The notes: generated by a model from the letters alone, not told the origin. A stretch of 64,000 nucleotides of DNA from Protonemura montana (GCA_947568835.1 OX387606.1:16182001-16246000), one strand, 5' to 3'; counted from the first letter of the stretch, positions 1 to 12,400 are shown. A program made the numbers and translations.

Positions 1-3000
1 CAATGATAGAAATCTTTGTGTGTGTGTGTTTTTTTTACCCTCGCGAGACACGTGACAGTCGCACGCGGGATTGTTTTTTGGGTATACGGGGCCATGCGTG
101 AGGTTGTCCTTACAAAATGAAGCAATTCGGATTTCCGAATTAAAAACATGAACACACAGTTTTAAACGAGAGGCATGTTTGTCCAGAGATTTAATTAAAA
201 CTTAAAAAGCTGGCCGAAAAAGTCGCCAAAAACCCATTTTCTGCGTGTTTTCAAAGTCGAGCGACCAAAAAAAAGTCTCGTGTTTTCACTTTGAGCGTGA
301 AGCTAAAATCAAGTTACAAAAATTGAAACTCTTTCCTCTAGCGAAAATATCTAATGCACCTCTTGGAGAGTATTACATTTTTACCACTAGAACACATGTC
401 GTTTGCATCTCCATTATTTTGCGTCATCAATCACCCCACCCCTCTTCCCCCTCGAAACACCTGAACGCTGCTGATCAAATGCACATGCACTTTAATCTGG
501 GCCAGGCTCTATCGCGCACCGACCAATACCATGGGCAGATTACACCCGGCCAATCGACCAATAGAGACACAGCATAATTTGCAGATAACTTGCGCAGGAA
601 TCGCTGCGCTCATGGAATCCAGCGATCATATTCCGACCGGCAATCAACGACAGCGTCAAAAAGAGATGTTTTTTTTTTGTTCGGTCGCTGTGTAAAAGAA
701 ACTAAACAAATGGCCCTGTGCGGATTACATTAAAACTGAGCGCTATGTGTAACGGTGATGAGGGTTTTTTATTTAGGGGTGAATAAGTTGTAGGTGTGGG
801 TAACAGGGGAGAAGATGAAATGGATGTAACAACTTTTACGATAATGGATAAAAAGTTTAGTTTATGGCGATCGGCTTACTGTTGTACAACGATACTAAAT
901 TAAATTCATTACGCTGCTTTATTCTTCGTTTTGTGTAGCAAGTTTACTTTGCAAAGCTTGCTAAGCAGTCAATACTTCTCTAGTCGCCACTATAACACAC
1001 CTACGTCTTATACAACTAGTGTATTTACCTAACTGAACATAAATTGTTCACTGCCCATCAATAAATTAGATACCAGTTGATATTTACAAAGGATCCCAGC
1101 AAACTTTTGAACGTCAAGCCCCCTTTTGCAATGTATACCGCTACACCACATCGGACGTCAGCTACACTTGTACGGATTTCGGTGGCCCTTTACCTGTAGG
1201 GACCATACTCGACAGCAGCATGAGTGCATTGTTTTTGTAATGTAGCCAGACAAAATGGCTATACTCGCGTGGCGTCGTTATTGATTGCTTGTTGGACGGG
1301 AAGCGACGTCGGCGCTTTGGCGCTGGTTCTACCTCTAGCTGGTGGTACGGTGCTTCTAGTGGCAGCGCAATACTTTGGGGTGGGTGTAGGTGGGTGGGTG
1401 GGTGGCTAGAATGTGGAGTGAGTCGGTTTGAGAGGGGGTGGAATAGAGAGCTCCCGGGAACAAATATCTGTCGTGTGTTTGAAAATCTAGGCTCACTGGA
1501 ATCGATGTAGTCGGGGATCGAATTCATAAGATAGAGAAAATAAACTTGTGCCAACGACTTTTAGAACAAAGCATACAAATTCTTTATATGACGGTGATTT
1601 CAAAATCCTCTTTTATTTTCGGCTGCGGGTGAAGTATCCTGCCCATTACACTTCACTTTATGTAGAGCGAGTATAATTTCAATTGCCATGTCATGTACCT
1701 ACCGTATTATCGAATCAAGGATAATGTTTTATATTTAATTAAGATACTTTCTTTCATGCAATTTTTTTTTTGTAAAAATGGTACATGCATTTTAATTACG
1801 TAATGAGAATCTTTACACCTCATTTCACCGTGTAATTAACGGCATAACATATCGTGCAAGTGAAGACTATACGGGCGATAAAATTCACATTGTTATATAT
1901 GATGTGTTATTATATTTCCTCGATCTATCACGCTCACGGATAACACGAACTGCATTTTGACTACTAAAAACTCATGTTTACGTGAACAAATATTATCACT
2001 ATTAAAAACTAAAATATATCATCTTGTTTATTCAACAACACATTATTATGTGTTTTATGAAACCCTTCGGCTTTTTAAATTTTTTCGGGCAAGTTTTTTG
2101 TAGATTTAAAAATGTCTCTTTCCGTGCCAAAGAAGTTGGAAAAGTTAGTTGTAGACACTGGGCGGTAAAAGGCTGGAACAGGAAGAAACTGGAACGGGAA
2201 GAGACGGAGAGTGGAAGTCAGGGCTAATTCATTTTTAATTGAATCATGCTTCGTGAATTTACATGAGCAATCGATTCGCAGCATCCATTGTTTCCTCTTT
2301 GGAGCCAGCGCTGCTATGTAGAGAATGCACCGTGGAGAATGATCTGCGGGTGCATCACATGCATGCACTTTTCCTGTGTGCATAGTGTGAAACGATCGCA
2401 TTGCATGTATACACCATGGGTACACAACCATGTACACTGTAGCGTTCGTTGAATTGCACGACAGAGACTCTAATAAAAACTATTCACCTTATCAAATTAT
2501 ACTTGGCTTGTTGCAGCTCAATAAAAGAAACATGGCTCGAGAGATTTTAAACCGTTAATTATTTCCGACTAACCTCTTATTTTACTAGCAAATTCACCAG
2601 TGTGTTAGTCTCATCAAAATTTAAAATCGTTGCAAATGGAATATGCAATAAATTAATCGTGTCATTTTTAACGTTACATAAATTACATACGAGAAATGGC
2701 CGATGCAAAATTTATTATATAACGCGGGGAAATTTTCATAAATTCACATTTTTCCGCTGTCGGTCGCGCGAAAGTGTTTAATGGCATGAACGCCTCTCAA
2801 CGAATGGCGCGAATGCAAAACTAGCCCGACTCGGAGCAGAGAGATAAAAGAGCAATCTTACCGCCATTCATCTCGCGCGATTCCCGATCTGTGCCCCAGC
2901 GCCGCTAGAACAAAGGTGAACAAACTGGTATTATAGCAGCTATCCGCCAACTAGCGTTGCAGCATCCCGACCAGCAGCATCTCATAGCGCGTCGACGCTG

Positions 3001-4400
3001 ACTGCCACGGTATACACAAAAGCCTGTACCACAACTTCCACGAGGACGGAGCAAGAGAAAAATACCTCGATCGCGAAAAGAGCAAGCGAGATGGCAATTT
3101 GAAGTAGTCTAGTCCATTGTTTTCCTCACATTTCCTCGTTTTTCTTTCCTTTGTTTGTCGTCTCTGTTTTATTGGCCTACAATGGCCGCCTTTCCCGTGT
3201 CCCATCGACAACGAGAAAGAAGTCGGCTTAATAGGGGATGAAACCTTGGGTATATATACGTGCTATACGTTCATCAGAGAAACCTCCCCCGTAAGAGGGT
3301 GGCCGGTCCAACGTTACCCACTTCGAGTGGTGGAAGATGGAGCAGTGCCCGTGTTTCTCACTTGCCCCGGCCGCGAAGTGAGTACCTAACCGGCATAGCA
3401 AGATCGATCGAATCGCCATTAAGGCTAGTGGCTGTGAAATCACGCAAGTTCTCCCGCGCTGAGATAGATCATTGTGACAGGAGGGCTGGAGGGTGCAACT
3501 AGACTCCACTTGCCTCTTATGGGACCAGCGTTAAAGGATATTGGACAAATTCAGTGTCTCTCAACCACCTCGAGTGCCTTGCTATTGGAGAAAATGGTAA
3601 AGTGGAATGACAAATTATAAAAAGGAAAACAAGTGGTTCTTTTCTTATGGCCGGGAAAGCGCGCGTGAAATGTTCGCGCATTTTCTTTCGAGTGGCTCGC
3701 TTTCATTCTTTTTTATATGTCTTACGATATTATTATGTGAGACAATTCGAAACGAATTCTTTGTTATTTATCGACTACGAGATGCTTTTCTCGCGCCGCA
3801 TCTCAGATTTCTTTCTCTCTTGAAGTCGCTTCGCAGTTCTGCGTTGTCTCCACTTGCATGAGACATTGGTGGGAAATGTACGAGAACGCGTCACGCTTCC
3901 CGTAAGTCCCGTAGGAGCCGGAAAGCCAACTTACACAATATTATTGCCTAGGAATAAATCTCAGCGACGGCGGATACACAGACTCGGTTTATGGCGAGTG
4001 GTAATCGATTCCTTTTTGTGATGTCGAGTCCGCGCGCGAATTTATTCTAAGGTGATGATGTCGTACAATCCGTGTTTTCCTTGGAAATGGGGAATTGACT
4101 GAATTATGCATTCGGCTAACGGATTTGTCGTCCTTACCGTGGGGTTTAAATGTGCAATATCCATTGTACCGCGGCAGTTTTTTTGTTAGCATCGTGTACA
4201 GAATCGCAATTCCCATCAAACGAACCGGGTCCGGGCATGAAAATAACACTACAAATTCATATCTGCCCGGACTGGACTTAAAAACAACACCTACATTAAA
4301 TGAGAGAACAAAGGCGTCTACCGAATTCAGTGCAAATCTTGAGCGCCATCAGTAGAAAGCTAGAGGAAAAAGTCTAACACGTGCCGTCTCTTTGTTGCAG
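1..4400 (+). other. Intron upstream of the ara/caup homeobox exon (left-truncated)
   Basis: This stretch precedes the homeobox exon and ends in a good 3' splice site (tttgttgcag at 4391-4400), so I read it as the 3' part of the intron before that exon. I searched for the exon expected upstream (the counterpart of 56300-56409, ending in a YPFNG-like motif) and did not find it, so earlier exons should lie left of the window. It contains a short TG run (17-29), a GGGTG-rich patch (about 1378-1412) and a broad CpG-rich block (about 2750-3560) with no supported reading frame. That block is a candidate regulatory region. Confidence 0.75.
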
Positions 4401-4738
4401 TTATGGCGCCGGATATGACCTCGCAGCCCGACGGAAAAACGCGACAAGGGAGTCAACGGCGACCTTGAAGGCGTGGCTCAACGAGCACAAGAAGAACCCC
4501 TACCCGACCAAGGGCGAGAAGATCATGCTGGCCATCATCACCAAGATGACGCTCACCCAAGTGTCGACGTGGTTCGCGAACGCTCGGCGGCGACTCAAGA
4601 AAGAGAACAAGATGACGTGGGAGCCGAAAAACAAAACCGACGATGACGACGACGCTCTAGTGTCGGACGACGAGAAGGATAAGGACGACCTGCTCATGGA
4701 CACCGACAAATTAAAGGATTTGAGAAGAGACGAGAAAG
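4401..4738 (+). CDS. ara: ara/caup homeobox exon
   Basis: The exon is bounded by tttgttgcag (4391-4400) and a GTCAGT donor at 4739. Its first base completes a codon from the previous exon (phase 2), the same phase as before the mirror-type homeobox exon at 63810. It encodes a TALE homeodomain with the three-residue loop extension PYP, helix 3 WFANARRR with Ala at homeodomain position 50 (the Iroquois signature), and then [12 protein letters not shown]. The acidic tail [17 protein letters not shown] closely resembles that of fly Ara. The exon ends one base into a codon, and that base joins AT at 7983-7984 to make Asp. An open frame runs a few codons past the donor but has no support as coding. 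Confidence 0.96.
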
Positions 4739-7700
4739 GTCAGTTTACAATACTCTGATGCACGTTAAAAAAAGAAAATAACTGACGTAACGCACGCGTA
4801 AATTTCAAATTTTAGTATTTTTTTTTCATTCATTCTGTGATTTATATTTTATTATTCGTTAAAAATCCCGTATAGTTAAAAGGTTATGAATGGATATTAG
4901 ATTGTAAATAACGAACATAGGTATATATATATATTTTTTTTTTGTATTCAGTCATGATAAAAATCAGTAAAAGTCTGCTTCATAAACACATATAAAAAAA
5001 TCATTAATTATTTTCCCTATAACATCAGACTTTTCCCACTTTATTTCCCTGCACACTAAACTTGATGCACGCTTTCCACTAACTTCTCACCTGCCACGCT
5101 GGACGCGGTTCCGTCGGACCCGATAGCGATGCGTCGGTGCCCGCGTTCCGGGGCCGCCCGTGCAACGGGTACTTTGATTGACGCTGTTTGGGTCCGAATC
5201 GCAGCGGGCTTCGTCCCCTTTGTACCCGGCCGTCACGAGAAATCCGTGACCCGCGGCCCAAGCAAGACTAATGACGCGCAAACGCAAACAGACTAAACAA
5301 ACACGTCGGACAGGGAATAAATTCAGCCATCGAAGTCCGGTCCGGCATCTGTCCAGCATGGATTTCTCCCCAGTCATGCACGGTACTAATAGGTAAAACA
5401 ATTTAGCAGAGCACTTCCTTTTTTCAATCCAATGTCCATTAACGTGAATTAGCTTGCATGAGAGGTCCTATAGTTCATTTTTTTCAAACGTGTTTTTGGA
5501 GCCATCGACTTTGGATGATGAGAAATCCTTAATACCAGTTTGTGGTCACAATCGAAGCCCCTATTTTCCGCATTGCATTTTTGCTGACGTCAACTTCAGC
5601 CGCAGCGAACATCACGAAGCTGATTGGATGTTTCCCGTAACGATGTAGCCAATCATCATTCTCGTTATTTTGCGGCAGTCGTTGTGTTCCTCTTTTTTTT
5701 TTTGAAACGAAGAAAAAGCGAATCGTTCGTCCGACGGATGAATGGTTTCAGATTTGTTCTTCCTGTGTTCAACATCGGACCAAATTGCGGTGAAAGAAAA
5801 CTGAAATGCAGTCCTCTCTCTAGATAAAAACACAACTTGTTAATGCTCAAACCACCAACCATGATTGTAGCATGGTAGATAATTTTCTTTCAATTTGAAC
5901 TGAAAATTACTGCCGATGTTTAATTCATTTCTAACACTCCAGTGGTCTCGAAAGAAAAACTACGTGTCTAATTAGATAAGTCTAACTGTTGAATGGCGGA
6001 CGAAGAACGATGATACAGCCATTGCCCTCGAAAAAAGGATAAACTACTTAACGTCAGCAGCACCCCTATAGCAAATAAATCGAATCGCAACTCATTCAAC
6101 CTCTTTGATCTGTAAGTAAGATTTGCTAAACTGCCACTTGTGGATGACTCTGCAAACCCACCTCACTCCTCCGCCCATATACGCTGAGGGGCGCGAAGGG
6201 ATAGCATTTCGAACTCATTCGAATCTCTTAATGAAATTATCCTTGCCAACCCCTCGGACTTGTGGCCCATAACACTTTTCACCCTCGGCACCCAATGCAG
6301 GGGTGGCGAAAATAGGGTGATATAATTTCGCAAAAGACATCACAAGTTCGGAAGAGAGAAATTTGACATGAAGTTCTGGTGAAATTTCAACATCACTTAT
6401 CTCGGATTAAATTTTTTCAACAATGACCTAACTTCTTTAGCCATGTCATAAATAAGGCCACATCTATTAATCTTAGAAGTTGTACATGCCGTTAAAACGC
6501 GGTGTAGTATTAAGACATCAATCAAATCTGATCTTACAAAACACAGGTGCCCGCGATAATTTCATTATGTCCTCCATAAGGATTTAACTATCCCTGCAAG
6601 TAATGGATAGTACCACTTCGTCGGCGAATCCCGCGCTGCATTTTCTCGCCCTCGGTTCGACGCTGTTTTCCTCTGGTGTTACGCCTCGCTAACCCCCGAC
6701 GTCGATATTCATCAACCCCTCGCGACGCCCTCTCCCAACCGACGCCCGCGCGCACCTTTCATCCCCCCTCGTCGAGCCAACCCCTGCCGGAGACGGCGTC
6801 GTTTCCGGGAAATCTCGGCGGCAGAGAGAATGAGAACCACATCCCAGTTAATTGTGTGGTTTGAGTAACTCGATTTTGAAGACGCGGAACCGTGAATCGG
6901 GCGGGTGTTCATCAATCAAAAGAAAAACGGGAACAAATCTCGAGATTTATTTTACATTTTAGTGGTTACAAAGTTGCTCGGAATATAAAATGTTGTTAAA
7001 TTGAAATCGTAAAATTACCGTAAGATTCTGTTATTTAGAGTTATGGTCAAGAATACGAGTCAAACAGTTCATTCTACTTAGATAACATTTTTAGCTTATG
7101 TTTTACATTTTTATGTTATGTTAATTCATAAAACAAAAATTCGTTGTGAAACAGGAATATTTAAATTAGCAGATAACAATATCACATTAGAATTAAAACT
7201 CGAAGAAGTACGCAGAGCCTAAAAGCGTTATAAAGATTCAGATAATTTGCTTGATACTGCAGTAGACTGGCAACCAGCTGACTCTATGATGCCAGAGGTC
7301 CCCCCAAGGCCTCAAAGCACTAGGCAATATAAAACTGAATTTGTGGAAGTGGAGATAAAATCTGTCATAGAATTAATTCGATGGGGCATCGAGCAGCCAG
7401 TGCTGCCACGTATAGAATTTTATAGTTTAAACAAGTGCATTGACACATTTTCACGTGGACATTTGTCAATAATATAATGAGATACACGATGATTTGTCGC
7501 GCAATGCCCAGTTTATAAGTGCAGTAATGGTTTTCTCTGTGGTACTTTGCTTGAGAAAAGTGCATGCATCATTGCTCCTAATTACCAACCACTTGTCCTG
7601 CTTTCCCCCAAAAAGGCATCACGAATTGCATGTTGTCTCGAGTGCAAAGACTGCTTGGTCCATCAACGATATGTTAACCATTTTTCATCACGTACTTTCG

Positions 7701-9285
7701 TTTAGAGCCACGACGAACGCAAGAAATCTCAATCCTGCTAGAGCAACATCAGATGGTCACGACCGATCCGATTTCAGGGATATCCATTTCCGATCCCCTC
7801 GCCATCTCGCCTCCCAAATCCACCACCATTAACCACTCACCGTCGTCATTAGCCCATGCATAAATAAGTATCCGAGATAAAGGCCAACTAGTTGGAAAGA
7901 AACAAACCACCTCGGACTCTGTCCACCTGGCGAGTCAAGCTCTTTTTTACAAAATGCGCGTGGTTGCATGTGTGGTCCACAGATTCGATGCACCATGTGA
8001 AAGCGGAACATCATCTCGATAAGGAGTGTTTGGACGACGACGACGAGCTCGACGACGACGAGAGGAAGCCCGGCGACCTGCTCCTGATGGGCTCACACCA
8101 TCACCTCCACCACCACCACGGCATGCACCCCGGCATGAAGGACGAGCTAATGCACAAGGGGATCAACAACGATTGCGGCGTTCCCATCCCAGCCACCAAG
8201 CCGAAAATCTGGTCGCTCGCCGACACCGCAGCTTGTAAAACGCCGCCCCCGCCGTCCATGAGCCAGCAGCAGCCGTGGTTGATGCCAAACAACGGCGGAT
8301 GCACGAACATGGGGATGAACATGAGTATGAACAGTTTCGCGTTGCCATCGGCGAGTCCGTCGGGGGCGGCGGCAGCACCGTATTCCCGGTATGGCGGGAT
8401 CTTGTCCGGCCCGTACGGCACCGGAGGCGGCATGGGAGGCCATGGGGGTGGTGGCAATGGGCCGTGTGCGGCGTCGGTCGGTGCGTCGGGGTTTCCCGAG
8501 GTCCAGACGGACACTCCACCGCAGACGCCGCCGAACATGAAGTTACCCAGCGTGGCTGGTAACATCCCTGGGTCCTGCTTCGGTCAAGGACAGGGTTCCC
8601 AGTCTTCCTCCTCGTCTGGAGGATACGGCCCGGGACCGCAGCACCAGAGCAACTTCTTGACGAGTTTCGGGAGGTTGCAACAGTCTCCGCACAAAGAGAG
8701 GCCTGACCCTTCGTCGTACCATCACCAGAACCATTCGGTGGGGATGATGGGGGGTGGGGGCGCGGGACCCACGTCCAATGAAGGCACGGCGTTCAAGCCG
8801 TTTTACAAGAGGTGAGATATCGATATCATCATAGATTTGTTTACACTTTCCAGCAGCATGGCAAACTGTGATTGTGCAGCCATTCTCACAGAGATATGCA
8901 TACTGCTTCAGTTCAGAGCGAACCTAGTTTAAAGCCACCCCTCTTGGCTCGCTTTACCCCACTGCAGTGCCACGAGACTTGGAATTGCTTGATCCTGTGA
9001 ATTTCGACCCATCCAACTCATTAAAACGGGGGAGAGACAAAGGGTCGACGCCGTCGCAGGTTCAGTAGGAATATTTGGGAGTTTGGAGCGATGTGGCACA
9101 AGGCAGGTCATTCCCTCGAGAATTATCGTTTTGTAGACAGCCACTGAAGGTAGCAAATATTGCCCAATAGGCGGGTTAACGATTGCACACCTTGTACACT
9201 GAACATTGAACCGAACCGTTTTCTAATTTGCATTTCCTTGCGCAGCTCGCAGCCGATGGGCGGAGGTTTCGTGTCGCCTGTCTAA
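4401..9285 (+). CDS. ara: araucan/caupolican-type Iroquois homeodomain transcription factor, 3' part, join(4401-4738,7983-8811,9246-9285)
   Basis: This is a nuclear DNA-binding TALE-class homeodomain protein of the Iroquois family, a prepattern and territory selector in insects (notum, dorsal eye, sensory bristle fields in Drosophila). The three exons join in frame and give 401 residues to the stop: homeodomain at about residues 9-70, an acidic DDDDD / SDDEKDKDD stretch after it (80-96), a second acidic stretch, a His-rich run, the Iro box (about 176-203), a Gly/Ser/Pro-rich tail and a GFVSPV C-terminus. The sequence before the homeodomain ([19 protein letters not shown]) matches what I recall of fly Ara and Caup, not Mirr. 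The first exons, with the start codon, lie left of the window. Ara and Caup are a fly-lineage duplicate pair, so 'ara' here means the single-copy orthologue of both. Identification is from recalled family sequences, not from a search. Confidence 0.95.
5090..5290. promoter_or_regulatory. GC/CpG-rich island in ara/caup intron (candidate enhancer)
   Basis: About 200 bases rich in CpG sit within strongly AT-rich intron. Short open frames cross it on the minus strand, but none resembles a known protein or has convincing splice boundaries. Composition alone suggests a constrained non-coding element. Function is inferred, and an unrecognised exon or inserted sequence is possible. Confidence 0.3.
6802..6812. 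promoter_or_regulatory. Perfect STAT-type palindrome TTTCCGGGAAA
   Basis: The 11-bp palindrome contains TTCCGGGAA, a match to the STAT consensus TTC-N3-GAA. It lies inside the GC-rich island at about 6600-6910. The same 11-mer recurs at 41781-41791 upstream of the mirror-type gene. Binding is not shown by sequence alone. Confidence 0.4.
7983..8811 (+). CDS. ara: ara/caup Iro-box exon
   Basis: Acceptor AG is at 7981-7982 and a strong donor (GTGAGA) begins at 8812. The exon begins in phase 1 and ends in phase 2, matching both neighbours. In order it encodes an acidic run ([11 protein letters not shown]), a His-rich segment ([11 protein letters not shown]), the Iro box at about 8171-8254 ([18 protein letters not shown] followed by AACKTPPPP), a Met/Asn/Gly-rich low-complexity region, a TPPQTPP segment with Ser/Thr-Pro sites that could be proline-directed kinase targets, and a Gly/Ser/His-rich tail. 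The Iro box is diagnostic of the family. The frame is also open for about 90 bases upstream of the acceptor, but the joined phases favour 7983. If the following intron were retained, the protein would stop at once (TGA at 8813-8815). Confidence 0.95.
8812..9245 (+). other. ara/caup last coding intron
   Basis: A 434-bp intron runs from GTGAGA (8812) to tttccttgcgcag (ends 9245). Phase 2 on both sides restores the frame exactly into the conserved C-terminus. Nothing else is seen in it. Confidence 0.9.
9246..9285 (+). CDS. ara: ara/caup terminal coding exon (C-terminus GFVSPV)
   Basis: The first base (C) completes a Ser codon started in the previous exon. The exon then reads [12 protein letters not shown] and stops at TAA (9283-9285). 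A short C-terminal GFVSPV tail in a small separate exon fits my recollection of insect Iroquois proteins. With the two preceding exons the visible open frame is 1206 nt, exactly 402 codons including the stop, which supports all three splice choices. Confidence 0.93.
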
Positions 9286-12200
9286 GTCCTCGGCCAGCTG
9301 GCGTCGCGACGCTGCCGTCGCCGTCGTCGGGGTGCCGCCAACACCTCACCGATGTAAGTACCACCGCGCTCGCGCTAAAGATTTTACTCCAAACAAATTA
9401 ATATTTTCAACGCGATTGCAATTTAGTATTCATATATTTCATGTACTTCTTTCGTTCAATCCCTTGAATCGGCCGTTCACAAACATCGCTCGGAAAGCTC
9501 AAGAGAGAGAGAGGAAGAGAGGTACTTTGTGTAGAATTTACCTTATAAGAGGATCGAAGCAAGTCTGTATATTATTCACAACAAGTATAAAGTTGATGCT
9601 ATGCCTTATGTCGTGTCTAGTTCGCTTGACAGCCGACAGGCGTAGCTATAGCGTAGCTATAGAAACCGACGCTGCATGAATACACATGCAAACCTGCTGC
9701 AAGCAGCGTCCTCCCGGGCGCCACCGAAAGTAAATAATTCATTGTTTAAATCGGCACCTCCACCACAAAACAAAACAAAAAAAGTCTAGTACTACTTGAC
9801 CAACCCATTTCGATTCTGAAAAACAAAGACTTGATTCAAGTTTAAAGTGGTTCTTTTTCTGTTGGGTAGGTTTGAAAAGGTTTTATATATCTAGTCGAGA
9901 AAAATCGTGAAGGCTATGTTTTTCTAATAGCCAAATAGCCAGCTCCAGATGAATGAAAGAAACCTGGCGAGGACGAGGTGGGTTATCCGAACTTACGAAG
10001 GACGCCGATTCAGCCCACGTGATAGGGTATAGGTACACGGTCGGCGGAATGGATCTTCAAAACCCAAACATAGTCCCCATGGTCAATTTATATAAGACTC
10101 TGTTTCCTGCAGAGGACACAATGTATAGATATCCTAGTAGTTTTTCCTATCGCCACCTCTGGTGACATTGACAAATGGCAGAAGATTTCGATCTAAGTAT
10201 GGACGAGTGGCCCAGCCTCTTGGTCCAGCGCTTTGCCTGTGTCCTGCAGTGAGGCTGGGTCGACCAGGTTGATTGCCAAGCAGACAAGATCTTCCATCTA
10301 GCATCGTCGTGACGAGAGGTGGTGAAAATGGATCGGAATAAAACAATAGTTGATTATCAACGTCCTTATTTCTATCACGCCTAGCCCGATCTGTTTTTCT
10401 GTGCTCACTTGTAGCTTGTTTAGCTATAGACGAGTGTCAATTGGGACATAGAAAGTGGGAGAGTTCGGTGCTTGTTGTTTCGATGTTGGCTTGCTTCGAT
10501 CGGGGATTTTGCACGATTACTCATCTACCTCATTGCCCTTGTTTTCAAAATTTACTCTTGGTATTCTCTCGAAGAACATTTTGAATAACTTCACTACCAC
10601 AAAAATCCACCCGTACATCGGTTTATTTTTCCAATTTGTTAACATTCAATTGTTATAACTAACTGTGAGCTGGCAACCCAATTACTCGATGAATAATTAT
10701 AAATACATTCACTTACTTCTCTGCTAGCTGTACCTAAGTAAAGTCGTGAAATACAATTCTTTTCATTGATATTTATTACTCACTGTGATAATCTTAGCAT
10801 TAACATTTTTTTCTTCTTCTTTTACAGAACTGTATAATTTATCGACCTCCACTTCCAGAACAACTATGTGCGCAATGTTTGTTTATTTTTTAAGATCGCA
10901 AAAAACGATTCGGAATCTCCAAGCGATTGGTGCTTCGTACATAGACGTTTGAAAAAGTGACACAGAAATGTATGGTCGGTGCACGTGAAAAAGTAATCAC
11001 TAGGACTCGTTGCGAAGAGTATTGATTGAAAAGCCAGTGATTTTATAATTATCAAGTGTATATTCATGTTCTTTTCAAATGATTGTACCTATGATTGGTA
11101 TGTGGAAGAAATTGGACTACCTACGAGATTTCGGGAAGCATTAAGGGTTGTTATTCGGATAGAAGTGTACCATCTAGCAGGGCAGTGTGCAACAAAGATA
11201 GAAATTACAAGCTGGAACATTTCAGTCATGTTTGTAAACAGTGAGAGAGAGAGATTGAAAAATTCACAGTTTCAGAATAAAAGTGGAATTTTGAACCTTG
11301 CAGTCTGTTGTGCAATGTAGAAAAAGAATATTTAGAAATGATACTATAGTAGCAACTGACTCTCATTTGAGGGCAGATAATTGGTTTTAAATTATCAAAA
11401 TATATCAATCCCTTGTGTCTGATTCACATTTTATTGTAAATACAATTAGTGTAATTTGTATCATCAAATTGTATTAGATATATATCATCACATTGTATCC
11501 GATAGGAAAAAAAAATACTAAGAAATCTGATAATGAAATTAATTTTCAGATACGTATATATTATTATATAGTTCTATATTGTTGTTGTTCGTTAATAATA
11601 TTATATTTCGGAATCATGTCGATTATTGAGCATAATTATAATTAGGTGGTAAAAAATACTTAATGCATTTCTCCTTCATAGTGTACCCCTTTTAAACGCT
11701 GTACTGAACGCAGCCCCTTTCTTGCTTGGCCAAAATCAGACCGATGCCTGTCTACTTGCTCCTATTATGCATATTAATTATTCTTGTATATCCATTTCGA
11801 TTGATCGATCGATCCACATTTATTTTACTCGGCGTTTGCCAAGCGGCAAATATACAATCTTGTCCTTCTCTGAGAATTCCGATGCATTTATTTTAACTGT
11901 GATAAGACGACTACTTCAAGAAAAAAAGCATAGGTGACGTAAATTTATTTTATCGAGATGGGTGTGGTGCAATCGCATTGAAATATGTTAAGTAGGCTAC
12001 ATGTTTATTATTAACCTATTTACTAGGTATTGGGTACATCAAAATTCGCAGCTATTTTTTACAGGTTTTCAATGAAAAGTCAACAGTTTTCTTTGCCCTA
12101 ACCTCAAAGATTTAAAAACACTTTTAAGATAAACCTAAATAGGGAACGTAATGCACCTATTAATGCAGATGATTTTAAACTTCATCTGAGCAGCTGTTCT

Positions 12201-12400
12201 ACTTGATCAATGATAACGTTGCTATTCTTTCAAATTCAATGTATTATTATTATATGGGTAATTGTACACTTGCTTAAATACGGCACTTCAAATCACTTCA
12301 AATACATACGTGCTATTAATATTTCACTATGACACTGATATGTTCAATCAAATAAAGATTCCACTGTACATTTTATTTGTAAATAGCAATATATGTGAAT
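9286..12400 (+). other. Probable ara/caup 3'UTR, possibly with one intron (9354-10827)
   Basis: A consensus donor (gat|GTAAGT) begins at 9354, 68 bases after the stop. The best downstream acceptor is a long pyrimidine tract ending in tttacag at 10827. This suggests UTR pieces at 9286-9353 and from 10828, though an unspliced 3'UTR cannot be excluded. Possible poly(A) signals AATAAA lie at 11276-11281 and 12351-12356. TGTAAATA, matching the Pumilio consensus TGTANATA, occurs at 11435-11442 and 12378-12385. The true 3' end is unknown. Confidence 0.45.
12351..12356 (+). terminator. Candidate poly(A) signal AATAAA for ara/caup
   Basis: AATAAA is followed by TTTATTTGT-rich sequence about 20 bases downstream. 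An alternative AATAAA is at 11276-11281. In AT-rich DNA this hexamer is common, so the call is weak. Confidence 0.25.

Larger units (their letters stand above)
4739..7982 (+). other. ara/caup intron between homeobox and Iro-box exons
   Basis: The 3.2-kb intron is flanked by GTCAGT (4739) and the acceptor tgtggtccacag ending at 7982. Both ends are phase 1, and the joined frame stays open. I see no supported exon inside. Two patches are far more GC- and CpG-rich than their surroundings: about 5090-5290 and about 6600-6910. The second carries a perfect STAT-type palindrome. The rest is AT-rich with short homopolymers. Confidence 0.85.

Noticed and set aside
8026-8562. Several plus- and minus-strand frames within the Iro-box exon
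   Set aside because: Shadows of the GC-rich coding exon. Only the frame containing the Iro box is conserved and joins both neighbouring exons in phase.
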